Positions 23,916 through 31,638 of a DNA stretch of 51,600 bases are shown here, one piece after another. A model generated the notes under the pieces. That model worked only from the letters and a program-made list of their open reading frames with translations. It was not told the DNA's origin and made no database searches. Position 1 is the stretch's first letter; each line of letters opens with the position of its first letter. The DNA comes from SIG588 sp045591985 (GTDB lineage Bacteria; Bacillota; Clostridia; Oscillospirales; Acutalibacteraceae). The stretch is taken from positions 1-51,600 of the forward strand of contig JAZNTV010000103.1 in assembly GCA_045591985.1 (NCBI GenBank), written 5' to 3'. A program made the position numbers and the translations under genes.

Positions 23916-25038
23916 ATTCCTTATAGCCGAGTGTACCGTTGGCAGATGCCTTCAGATACGCGTTAACAAACCCATCCAAGTCGCCGTCCATCACCGCGTT
24001 GATGTTCCCCATTTCGAAACCGGTGCGATGATCTTTCGCCAGAGTATACGGCATAAAGACGTAGGAGCGGATCTGACTGCCCCATTCGATCTGTGCCTGT
24101 GTGCCCTTGATATCGTCGATCTTGTCGAGATGCTCACGCTCTTTGATCTCCAGCAATTTCGCCTTCAACATATTCATCGCCGTATCACGGTTTTGGAACT
24201 GACTGCGCTCGGTCTGACAGGCGACCACGATACCCGTCGGAATATGGGTCAAACGCACAGCCGACGAGGTCTTGTTGATGTGCTGACCGCCCGCGCCCGA
24301 CGAACGGAACACGTCCATCTTCACATCTTCGGGGCGGATGTCCACCTGAATGGTATCGTCCAATTCGGGCATTACTTCCACCGCCGCAAAGGAGGTGTGA
24401 CGACGTCCCGATGCGTCAAACGGAGACACACGCACCAGACGGTGCACCCCCGCTTCGCCTTTGAGGAAACCGTAGACGTTTTCGCCCTCGATCATAATGC
24501 TCGCACTCTTTAACCCGGCGGGATCGCCGTCCACATAGTCGAGCAATTTGTAATTGTACCCGTGGCTTTCCGCCCAACGGGTATACATACGGTACAACAT
24601 CGACGCCCAATCCTGCGCCTCGGTGCCGCCCGCCCCCGCGTGGAACGACAATATCGCATTGCGGCTGTCATATTCCCCCGTAAGCAGTGTGGCCAGGCGC
24701 TGTTGTTCGAGCGACGCGGCAATGCCGTCCACCGCCGCCGCACATTCGTTGAGCAACGACTCATCCTCTTCCTCGTTGGCCAGTTCGATCAAGGTGACGG
24801 TATCGTGATACGAAGCCACCAGTGCTTCATACGCCGCGATCTTATCTTTCAGTCGCGCCGCGCGCTGAGTCACTTCCTGCGCGCGATCCATATTATCCCA
24901 AAAGCCGTCCTCCGCCGCGCGCATATCCAGTTCTTCCACTTCGGTACGCATCTGGCGAAGCCCGATCGCATTTTGCAGATCGTCAATATCCGGCCACAGG
25001 GCCTCCAGTTTCAAATTCAATTCTTCAAATGCCAGCAT
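23914..25038 (-). CDS. prfB: Peptide chain release factor 2
   Basis: RF2, 374 residues, which ends translation at UGA and UAA codons. It has the SPFDAS tripeptide region for codon recognition and GAGGQHIN, whose GGQ catalyses peptide release. Many bacterial prfB genes need a programmed +1 frameshift at codon ~25. Here the equivalent segment (DDLQNAIGLRQMRTEVEEL) is encoded in one unbroken frame, so the gene lacks that autoregulation. The start is ATG 25038 with AAAGGAG nearby; a longer in-frame open frame upstream crosses the promoter. Confidence 0.97.
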   Translation of the reverse strand: MLAFEELNLKLEALWPDIDDLQNAIGLRQMRTEVEELDMRAAEDGFWDNMDRAQEVTQRAARLKDKIAAYEALVASYHDTVTLIELANEEEDESLLNECAAAVDGIAASLEQQRLATLLTGEYDSRNAILSFHAGAGGTEAQDWASMLYRMYTRWAESHGYNYKLLDYVDGDPAGLKSASIMIEGENVYGFLKGEAGVHRLVRVSPFDASGRRHTSFAAVEVMPELDDTIQVDIRPEDVKMDVFRSSGAGGQHINKTSSAVRLTHIPTGIVVACQTERSQFQNRDTAMNMLKAKLLEIKEREHLDKIDDIKGTQAQIEWGSQIRSYVFMPYTLAKDHRTGFEMGNINAVMDGDLDGFVNAYLKASANGTLGYKE

Positions 25039-25068
25039 AGTATGCTCCTTTGCATTGGTATCCTTAAT

Positions 25069-25097
25069 AGTATACCGAAAAACGTTCAATTTGTAAA
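25069..25097 (-). promoter_or_regulatory. Promoter of prfB
   Basis: On the minus strand: TTTACA, a 17-base spacer and TATACT, about 30 bases before the ATG. Confidence 0.75.
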
Positions 25098-25132
25098 GTG
25101 TTTTTTGCAAAAGAGAAGGTTTGGCGTATTCT

Positions 25133-25963
25133 TTATTTCAACATATCGATCAATTCGCCCAACACCGGTTCAAACGCTGCACCGTACCAGTGGTTATCGA
25201 GCTCGGCGGTCGCGTCGATGCACGCCACCGTGTAGTCCGCCGCAATGCGGGCGGCATCCACCGCCGTTTTGCCGCGCACCAGCGCCCCCACGAACGCCGA
25301 GGCGTAGATATCCCCCGTGCCGTGGCAACTGTTTTGACGTTTCGGATGCTCGTAGTAATGCGCAACACCGTTTTCGCTCACCAACACGCCCGTCGTCCCT
25401 TCGGCAAACGACACGCCCGTGAACACCACCGTTTTCGCACCCAGCGCGTGCAGTTTCGCCACCACGTCGTCGATATACGCGCGGTCATACTGCTCGGTAT
25501 ACGGCGTATCGGTCAAGAAACAGGCTTCGGTGAGGTTCGGCACCACCACGTCCGCCGCGCCGCACAAGCCTTTCATCGCCTCCACGAACGCCATATCGAA
25601 CAGCGGATAGAGTTTGCCGTTGTCCGCCATCGCGGGGTCAACCACCCGCACGCCGTCCGCTTTCAGAACGGTCGAAAACAGCGCTTTCACATAGTCGATC
25701 TGCTCGGTACTGCCGAGATACCCCGTATAGATCGCATCAAACGTGATAGCCTCCTTTTGCCAATGGGCGGCAATGGCGGGCATGTCCTCCGTCAGGTCAC
25801 GGAAGGTAAACCCGCTGAAACCCGCCGTATGGGTGGACAGCACCGCCGACGGGAGCACAGCCGTCTCCACCCCGCACGCCGAGATAATGGGCAACGCCAC
25901 CGTAAGCGAACACTGCCCCACGCAGGAGATATCCTGCACCGTTAATACGCGTTTGTAATCCAT
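25133..25963 (-). CDS. Pyridoxamine kinase (PdxY-like)
   Basis: A 276-residue member of the PfkB/ribokinase superfamily, closest in pattern to the pyridoxal/pyridoxamine kinases of Clostridia. It starts KRVLTVQDISCVGQCSL, has TAGFSGFTFRDLT near the substrate site, and ends with the SCHGTGDIYASAFVGAL motif carrying the catalytic Asp and anion hole. It salvages vitamin B6 vitamers to the 5'-phosphate in the cytoplasm. PLP would be a possible ligand for the MocR-type regulator 4 kb away (29112-30188). Distinguishing pyridoxamine from pyridoxal kinase needs biochemical work. The gene is monocistronic with its own promoter; the start is ATG. Confidence 0.88.
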   Translation of the reverse strand: MDYKRVLTVQDISCVGQCSLTVALPIISACGVETAVLPSAVLSTHTAGFSGFTFRDLTEDMPAIAAHWQKEAITFDAIYTGYLGSTEQIDYVKALFSTVLKADGVRVVDPAMADNGKLYPLFDMAFVEAMKGLCGAADVVVPNLTEACFLTDTPYTEQYDRAYIDDVVAKLHALGAKTVVFTGVSFAEGTTGVLVSENGVAHYYEHPKRQNSCHGTGDIYASAFVGALVRGKTAVDAARIAADYTVACIDATAELDNHWYGAAFEPVLGELIDMLK

Positions 25964-25985
25964 ACAATCACATCCTTCGCATCGT

Positions 25986-26014
25986 ACTATACCTCTATTT
26001 TGGTAATAAGTAAA
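25986..26014 (-). promoter_or_regulatory. Promoter of the pyridoxamine kinase gene
   Basis: On the minus strand: TTTACT, 17 bases and TATAGT, about 22 bases before the ATG. Confidence 0.7.
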
Positions 26015-26069
26015 TGTTCAGAATGATATATTTTTATATAACCAGTTCCCGCGAGATACGCCCCTTTCC

Positions 26070-26099
26070 TTGACAACCCCTCGGACAATGTGTTATCCT
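26070..26099 (+). promoter_or_regulatory. Promoter of the ABC exporter operon
   Basis: Perfect -35 TTGACA, an 18-base spacer and TATCCT, about 45 bases before the GTG start. Confidence 0.55.
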
Positions 26100-26143
26100 T
26101 TTATTGGAAGATCGTTACCGAATCGACCGTGGGAGGTGTGCTT

Positions 26144-27250
26144 GTGAAATCCGTACTCTTACTGTTCAAACTGTGGCGGGCGGGATACCGCGCCGCACGC
26201 GGTCTGTGGTGGCTCACCACCGTGACCGTTCTCAGTTGCTTTTTGCTTTTATTATATGCCTACCTAACACCGTTTGTCGAAGCACGCAACTCCATCTATT
26301 ACAATCTTGCCTACCGCCACACGGCGGTCGAACGGCTCGGCGCACCCGATGCCGCCCAGTGGGAGGCGGTGTGCACGCTGTTGGAGGAAAGCCACATCGT
26401 CGATTACTACATACTGAAAAAGCCACTGAAACAGCCGGCGGGCGGCACGCTGAACAGTATATCCACCGTAATACCGACCAATGCGAACCCGTATGCATGG
26501 CAAAAACTGAACCGTGATCTGCTGTGTGACAGCCAATACGGCGAGCCCCTCCCCGGCTGTGCGTACATAAACAGAGAGCACACCTTTGCAGGTACGCTGA
26601 ATTTAAGCGATGGCGATGTCTTCTCTGCGGACGAATTGTCCTTGACCTACGTTGTGGGCATTTGGGGAGACGACCTATTCGATATTTTAATCAGCGAAAA
26701 GGATTTTGCCGTCCTTGAGCAAACGCCGAGCAGTTTTATCTACGGCATCTCTCCCTTTGCAACCCGCAGTGCGGTGGAACGGTTGAACCGTGAGTTGGCG
26801 AAAATTTTACCGCAAGCGCGTTTTTCCGTTACATTTGACCGTTCACTCGGTGTGAAGGCTGCGGGCGGTCTGTTCTACGACCCACAGTTTATTGGCATGG
26901 TGTGTGCCGCACTGCTCGCCTGGTTCCTTTTGTACCGCCATTGGATCGACCTGCGCGCCCGTCAACTGGCGATCACCCGCTTGCTGGGTTGTCGCCGGCG
27001 CACGCTGTTCTTGACATTGACAGGAGAGGCGATGTTTAACACCCTCCTAACCTTTGCGATCACCCTCAGCGGTTACGCACTGTGGTGGGCGGTGGTGGAA
27101 AAAGTGCCCCGCAACGCGCTGTTGTTGTGCGGGGATGCGCTTCCCTTACTCGGCGCGTTGCTCTTGGTCGGCGCCGCCATCGGTGCTGCCGCCGCGCGGC
27201 GGGTCACCTGCCGCGTGCTGTCCGACGCCGGGAAAGGAGGCGGACGATGA
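26144..27250 (+). CDS. ABC transporter permease, FtsX-like topology
   Basis: A 368-residue membrane protein with one N-terminal membrane segment (about 22-45), a large extracellular domain (about 50-250) and three C-terminal segments (from about 255), the layout of FtsX/MacB permeases. The motif RQLAITRLLGCRRRTLFLTL after helix 2 is the cytoplasmic coupling region of such proteins. I choose GTG 26144, with GGGAGG seven bases upstream. The substrate is unknown. It overlaps the second permease by four bases (ATGA), so two different permease chains probably form a heterodimer with the ATPase encoded third. Confidence 0.8.
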   Translation: MKSVLLLFKLWRAGYRAARGLWWLTTVTVLSCFLLLLYAYLTPFVEARNSIYYNLAYRHTAVERLGAPDAAQWEAVCTLLEESHIVDYYILKKPLKQPAGGTLNSISTVIPTNANPYAWQKLNRDLLCDSQYGEPLPGCAYINREHTFAGTLNLSDGDVFSADELSLTYVVGIWGDDLFDILISEKDFAVLEQTPSSFIYGISPFATRSAVERLNRELAKILPQARFSVTFDRSLGVKAAGGLFYDPQFIGMVCAALLAWFLLYRHWIDLRARQLAITRLLGCRRRTLFLTLTGEAMFNTLLTFAITLSGYALWWAVVEKVPRNALLLCGDALPLLGALLLVGAAIGAAAARRVTCRVLSDAGKGGGR

Positions 27251-28392
27251 GACGGTTTTTGAAGTGCCTGTGCCTTAACGCACGCCACACCCTAAAAAAG
27301 CAATGGCCGCTCTTTTTGGCACTGCTGTTTTTGCTCACCCTGCTCGCGTATTCGGTAGATTTGGTCGTTGCCTTGTCACTGGAACATTACGATTATATTG
27401 ACCACTATTTTGACCGCACCGAAAAGCCTTACGTCGCCTTGTCGTTAAACTCACGGTACGACACCATACTTTCCGACTCGCTATGGCAAGAAGTATACGA
27501 TGCGTGTGGGGAGCGGCCGCTTGTCGGTTCGTTCACTCAAACTTATGACGGTGCTGTTTCCTACTGCGAATACGATCCCGGCCTGTTGGGCATCACCCCC
27601 TCACTGCAAAGCGGGCGGTGGCTCACCCCCGCCGATGCCGACGAAAGCACGCTTGCCTGCGTTGTAAGCAGCGGTTTGGCAACGACCTATCCACTCGGTT
27701 CCACCTTCTCACGTCCAGCATACGTTGAAGACGAGAGTGCTCCCAACGGGATGCGGGAAACGAGCATTTCGTATCAAGTGGTAGGGATACTGGACGAAGA
27801 CGAACACCCGATGGCATTCCACCTTTCCCGCGGTACGCCAATCACCTTCGACCGTTGCGTAGATCTGACGTATGAAGGCGACTTTGTGATAACAACGTCC
27901 CCCGTTACCTCACCTGCTTCCACCATATGGTTTCAAACCGAGATACCCGTGGAGGAGATGCAAATCCGCCTTAAACAATACGGTATGGTCATGAGCGCGA
28001 AGCAATTAACGAAAGCATACACAAAAAACAAACTTCGCAGCATATTTGACGATGGTGAGATACAACTGTATTTTATGTTGCTGGCGATACTCATTACCAT
28101 CAGCACCGCTGTTATTCATTTCGGGCGCACACGACGGGATTACGCCGTAATGTATTTGTTGGGACAATCGCGGCGTATGCTCACCGCCACCACCGTCACG
28201 CTGTATTGCCTCACGGTAGCGATCAGCGTCCCGCTCGGAGTGCTGTGGTCGTTTTTGCAACACGGTGTAGCCATTTCGGTGGCACGGTGGTGCGTGGTCG
28301 GCGTTGCGGCGGTCGCCATGCTCTGTATCAGCATCGTGATTGCCGGTTTCTTCCACCGCAGTCCCATGCAGTTGTTTACCGAAAATCGATAA
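27247..28392 (+). CDS. ABC transporter permease, FtsX-like topology
   Basis: A 381-residue partner permease with the same layout: one N-terminal membrane segment (about 22-43), a roughly 200-residue outer domain with a beta-rich pattern, and three C-terminal segments. The coupling region RRDYAVMYLLGQSRRMLTAT resembles that of the first permease. I start at ATG 27247, which overlaps the previous stop. A longer in-frame open frame upstream is an artefact of high GC. Outer domains of this kind in Gram-positive bacteria often bind peptides or antimicrobials (BceAB-like systems), but no sensor kinase is present in the window. Confidence 0.8.
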   Translation: MRRFLKCLCLNARHTLKKQWPLFLALLFLLTLLAYSVDLVVALSLEHYDYIDHYFDRTEKPYVALSLNSRYDTILSDSLWQEVYDACGERPLVGSFTQTYDGAVSYCEYDPGLLGITPSLQSGRWLTPADADESTLACVVSSGLATTYPLGSTFSRPAYVEDESAPNGMRETSISYQVVGILDEDEHPMAFHLSRGTPITFDRCVDLTYEGDFVITTSPVTSPASTIWFQTEIPVEEMQIRLKQYGMVMSAKQLTKAYTKNKLRSIFDDGEIQLYFMLLAILITISTAVIHFGRTRRDYAVMYLLGQSRRMLTATTVTLYCLTVAISVPLGVLWSFLQHGVAISVARWCVVGVAAVAMLCISIVIAGFFHRSPMQLFTENR

Positions 28393-28405
28393 GAGGGGTG
28401 ACAAT

Positions 28406-29071
28406 ATGTTGATCGAACTTACAGGTGTCGGCAAACGCTATACCATCGACAAGACCACCTTTTGCGACGCGCTGACCGACGTTACGCTTTCCATCGACGA
28501 AGGCGAGATCACCGCCATCGTCGGGCGGTCGGGTGCGGGCAAATCCACGCTTTTGCATATTTTGGGTGCTATGGAACCGCCCACCGTCGGCACGTATATG
28601 CTGAACGGTACCGACGTCACCCAATGCCGCGACAGCGAATTGGCGGCACTGCGCAACCGCTATATGGGCTTCGTGTTGCAGGAATTTGCACTGATCAACG
28701 ATCTGAGCGTAGCGGACAACGTGCTGTTGCCTGCGTACTTTAACGACCGCCCCTTGCGCACAGCGCGCGCCGCGGTCACACCGTTGCTCGAGCAGGTCGG
28801 CATCGCACATTTGAAACACAAAAAAGCCCGCCATCTTTCGGGCGGTGAGCGGCAACGTGTGGCGATCGCCCGCGCCTTGCTGAACGACCCCGCACTGATC
28901 TTAGCGGACGAGCCGACAGGCAACTTAGACAGCGAGACCGCCGCCGACATCTTCTCGCTGTTTCAATCCTTGCGCGACCGCGGAAAAACCATCATCATGG
29001 TGACACACGACAACGACTTAGCCGCCCGTTGCGACCGCATCATCCGTATTTCGGACGGACGCGTAATATGA
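28406..29071 (+). CDS. ABC transporter ATP-binding protein (MacB/LolD type)
   Basis: A 221-residue ATPase. Walker A is GRSGAGKST (about 39), the Q-loop is FVLQEFALINDLSV, the signature is HLSGGERQRVAIARAL, and Walker B with the catalytic Glu is LILADEPTGNLDS, followed by the H-loop IIMVTHDNDLAARC. It is the MacB/LolD/BceA-type ATPase that drives FtsX-like permeases by mechanotransmission. The preceding open frame extends to 28340, but ATG 28406 has GAGGGGTGA just upstream. It is the last gene of the operon; a bidirectional terminator is shared with the convergent MocR gene. Confidence 0.95.
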   Translation: MLIELTGVGKRYTIDKTTFCDALTDVTLSIDEGEITAIVGRSGAGKSTLLHILGAMEPPTVGTYMLNGTDVTQCRDSELAALRNRYMGFVLQEFALINDLSVADNVLLPAYFNDRPLRTARAAVTPLLEQVGIAHLKHKKARHLSGGERQRVAIARALLNDPALILADEPTGNLDSETAADIFSLFQSLRDRGKTIIMVTHDNDLAARCDRIIRISDGRVI

Positions 29072-29113
29072 AAAAAAGGTTGTTCACATCAAGGCGTGAA
29101 CAACCCTTTTTTT
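29072..29113. terminator. Bidirectional terminator between the ABC operon and the MocR-type gene
   Basis: AAAAAAGGTTGTTCAC pairs with GTGAACAACCCTTTTTT across an eight-base loop. The stop codon of the minus-strand gene is at its right edge. Confidence 0.9.
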
Positions 29114-30188
29114 ATGTCTTCTCCCGTCGCCTTGCACGGCGGACACGGTGAATGTGGCGCTCAAAATCACCGCTGTTTACGAGTGCGGCCAACACGTATT
29201 GTTCAAACATCGGCACGGTGCAGGAATAAAACCCCACCGTTTCTTCAAACCGCGGGAGCAACGAGGGGGGTAACACCATATACCCCACCCGCATCGACGG
29301 CGCAACCGTGCGGGAAAAGGTGTTCAGATAGATCACCCGCTCGTCGCCGCACAGCGAAAACAGCGGGTCTTCGTTTTTGGTGGACACGGTGAGTTCCGAA
29401 TCGTAGTTATCCTCCACGATATAGCCATCACGGCGGGTCGCCCATCGCAGGTATTCCGCCCGCTTGGAGGCACTCGCCGTCACCCCACTCGGGTAACTGT
29501 TAAAAGGGGTCACGTGCAACACCCGCGCCTGCGTCGCCGTAAGTGCGGCGGAGGCAATGCCGTCCGCCTCCATGCGAAGCGGGTCACACGGAATGCCGCT
29601 TGCTTCGTACACCCGCCGAATCTTGTCGTAGGACGGGTCTTCCAGTGCAAACGTACACCCGCGAAACATCTGCGAGAGCAAACTGTAGAGATACTCCGCA
29701 CCCGAGCCGATGATGACCTGATGCGCGCCCACCGCCATACCGTGCCGCCGCACGAGATAGTCCGCCACCGCCGACCGCAGTTCGGCGCACCCGTGGTTGG
29801 GGGATTTTTGCAAGATCGCCTCCCCCTGTTCGGTCAATACCCGTCGCATGGTGCGTGCCAATACCGAAAAAGGAAAGGTCGCCGCCTTGTGCATCTGCGG
29901 CGAAACCGCAGCCGTCTTGGCCACCGACCGTATCGGCAGAAAATCGTCCGCGCGGTAGATGACGAAAAAACCCGAGCGTTCCCGCGCTTCGACATATCCT
30001 TCCTCCGCCAACAACGCATAGGCGTGCTCCGCCGTCACCACACTGACCCCCGCCTCCTCCGCCAACAGACGTTTGGAAGGCATCTTTTTGCCGTAGGGGT
30101 ACACCCCGGCCGTAATATCCTGCCTAAGCTGCTCGTACAGTTGCATATACGCGCTTTTTTTTACCGTATTATCCAAACGATACGCCAT
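29112..30188 (-). CDS. MocR-like GntR/aminotransferase regulator, short and altered at the PLP lysine
   Basis: A 358-residue regulator. Residues 1-75 are a GntR winged helix (YEQLRQDITAGVYPYGKKMPSKRLLAEEAGVSVVTAEHAYALL). The remainder is a fold-type I aminotransferase domain, with the PLP-ring motif VEDNYDSEL. In MocR/PdxR proteins the next motif is xTFSK, whose Lys forms the Schiff base; here it reads NTFSRT, with Arg293 (codon at 29310-29312). The family is usually 450-500 residues, so about 100 C-terminal residues are missing, and the stop lies next to the terminator. It is probably a non-catalytic or decaying regulator. It has a promoter and a 15-base inverted-repeat operator of its own. 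It may still bind DNA and a B6-like ligand. Confidence 0.85.
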   Translation of the reverse strand: MAYRLDNTVKKSAYMQLYEQLRQDITAGVYPYGKKMPSKRLLAEEAGVSVVTAEHAYALLAEEGYVEARERSGFFVIYRADDFLPIRSVAKTAAVSPQMHKAATFPFSVLARTMRRVLTEQGEAILQKSPNHGCAELRSAVADYLVRRHGMAVGAHQVIIGSGAEYLYSLLSQMFRGCTFALEDPSYDKIRRVYEASGIPCDPLRMEADGIASAALTATQARVLHVTPFNSYPSGVTASASKRAEYLRWATRRDGYIVEDNYDSELTVSTKNEDPLFSLCGDERVIYLNTFSRTVAPSMRVGYMVLPPSLLPRFEETVGFYSCTVPMFEQYVLAALVNSGDFERHIHRVRRARRREKT

Positions 30189-30242
30189 CTGGTATTACCA
30201 ACTTTCGAAATTTTGTTCAAAGTCAGTATACCAGATGGCGTA
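30181..30242 (-). promoter_or_regulatory. Inverted-repeat operator of the MocR-type gene
   Basis: TACGCCATCTGGTAT (30181-30195) is an exact inverted copy of ATACCAGATGGCGTA (30228-30242), 15 bases per arm and 32 bases apart. One arm overlaps the start codon and the other the -10 and spacer of its promoter. Centres are 47 bases apart. This is a strong candidate autoregulatory site. Confidence 0.8.
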
Positions 30243-30253
30243 GGATTTGTAAA
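30225..30253 (-). promoter_or_regulatory. Promoter of the MocR-type gene
   Basis: On the minus strand: TTTACA, 17 bases and TATACT. An arm of the inverted repeat at 30228-30242 covers most of the -10 and part of the spacer. Confidence 0.78.
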
Positions 30254-30255
30254 GA

Positions 30256-30762
30256 TTATTCCGTAATTTCGATCTGCACCGCGCGCATGGCGGCAAGCGC
30301 GGTGCGGTGACTTTCCTCGCTGACCCCTGCCGAACAGGCGGCATCCACCGTCACGATCGCCTCGGGAAATGCGGCTTTCAACAGCATTGCGTTGGAGATC
30401 ACGCAGATATCGGTGCACAGTCCGCACAGCGTAACCGCCTCCACCTCACCGTATTCCGCTAAAATACACGGCAAGTCCACCGAACCGAAGGTGGGTTTAT
30501 CCACCGCCCGCGTAACGTAGGGCGCGAGTTCTTCGCAGATCTGCCACCCTGCCGTATCCTTGATACAGTGCGGGACGGGCAGTTTGCGCCCCTCTTGTGT
30601 CTGCATATAGTCTTCTCCGTGTGTGTCACGCGTAAACAGTACCGTGCCGTCGAAGGTCTTCACCTTTTCGACTACGCGCGGCAAAATCGCCTCTGCCGCC
30701 GCACTGCCCAACGCACCGCGCACGAAATCCTCTTGCATATCCACAACGATCAAAAATCTCAT
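30256..30762 (-). CDS. Isochorismatase-fold cysteine hydrolase (nicotinamidase-like)
   Basis: A 168-residue enzyme of the isochorismatase superfamily, with the catalytic triad Asp8 (VVDMQEDF), Lys89 (RAVDKPTF) and Cys120 (CGLCTDICV), and likely metal ligands in RDTHGEDY (Asp46, His48). It probably hydrolyses an amide such as nicotinamide; the exact substrate is unknown. It is shorter than a typical 200-residue PncA. I start at ATG 30762 with AAAGGAG eight bases upstream. It follows the rha operon, but a terminator lies between, so it may be read only at low level from the rha promoter. The MocR promoter begins just beyond its stop codon. Confidence 0.85.
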   Translation of the reverse strand: MRFLIVVDMQEDFVRGALGSAAAEAILPRVVEKVKTFDGTVLFTRDTHGEDYMQTQEGRKLPVPHCIKDTAGWQICEELAPYVTRAVDKPTFGSVDLPCILAEYGEVEAVTLCGLCTDICVISNAMLLKAAFPEAIVTVDAACSAGVSEESHRTALAAMRAVQIEITE

Positions 30763-30775
30763 AGGTTTCGCTCCT

Positions 30776-30818
30776 TTAAAACGCGAAGGCACACGCCCCA
30801 ACGGACGCGTGCCTTCGT
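30776..30818 (-). terminator. Terminator after rhaD
   Basis: On the minus strand: CGAAGGCACGCG pairs with CGTGTGCCTTCG (one G-T pair), followed by CGTTTTAA. It sits just upstream of the isochorismatase-like gene. Confidence 0.65.
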
Positions 30819-30822
30819 TAGA

Positions 30823-31638
30823 TTACAGATTCAGGAAATCCTTGCGATAGTCAAGACCGAACGCATCCGCAACCGCTTTGAGTTCGGGGTCGAGAATGGT
30901 GTTAACGTGCGGCATATGCGCCGTCAGCATATAGAGCTGAGCCGCCTTTTCCACCGTTTCGATCAAACCGAAGGTCTCGTCCATATCCTTGCCCGCGCCG
31001 TAGATGCCGTGCAAGCCCCAGACCACCAAACGGTACTCTTCCATCTTCTTCGCGGTGGCTTCACCGATCTCGTTGTTGCCGCAGACCATCCACGGCAGCA
31101 CGCCGATACCGTCGGGGAACACCACGATGCACTCGGTGCACATTTCCCAAATAGTGTGGGTGAACTTCTTATCATCGAGTTCGTGAATGTGGGTCATCGC
31201 GAGGGTATAGGTCGGGTGGGTGTGCATCACCACGCGGTGGTTCGGGTCTTTCTTCAAACGCACCATATGGCTCATCAAGTGGGCGGGCAGTTCGCTGGTG
31301 AAGCGGCCGCCGTCCTTGTAACCCCACAGCAGTTCCGCCGTGGTGCCGTCCTTCGCAATGCGGATGATGCCGAGGTTGGTCTCGGGATCCACTTCCACGT
31401 TCTTGAAGTACTTGCCTGTGCCGGTCACGATGAAGATCTTGCCGATCAGGTCGGTCGCATCAAAGCCGGTCGGGATCGTGCGGATCACATGGTCGAGATC
31501 CAAATATTCCGCCACTTCAGCCTCTTCCAGCATATAGCTGATGTTGCCGCCGTTGCGCTCGTCCCAACCCTGGCGGTACATATTCGCGGTGGTACGTTTC
31601 ATCTCCTCCACAAAGGGAGCGGTCAAAATGTCTTTCAT
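30823..31638 (-). CDS. rhaD: Rhamnulose-1-phosphate aldolase
   Basis: Class II zinc aldolase, 271 residues (family about 274). It splits L-rhamnulose 1-phosphate to dihydroxyacetone phosphate and L-lactaldehyde. Zinc ligands of the family appear in HTHP (His139, His141) and GLHG (His210), with catalytic Glu116 in TSELPAH. All match the E. coli RhaD positions within one or two residues. The start ATG overlaps the rhaA stop by four bases, so aldolase and isomerase are coupled. It is the last of the three rha genes. Confidence 0.96.
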   Translation of the reverse strand: MKDILTAPFVEEMKRTTANMYRQGWDERNGGNISYMLEEAEVAEYLDLDHVIRTIPTGFDATDLIGKIFIVTGTGKYFKNVEVDPETNLGIIRIAKDGTTAELLWGYKDGGRFTSELPAHLMSHMVRLKKDPNHRVVMHTHPTYTLAMTHIHELDDKKFTHTIWEMCTECIVVFPDGIGVLPWMVCGNNEIGEATAKKMEEYRLVVWGLHGIYGAGKDMDETFGLIETVEKAAQLYMLTAHMPHVNTILDPELKAVADAFGLDYRKDFLNL

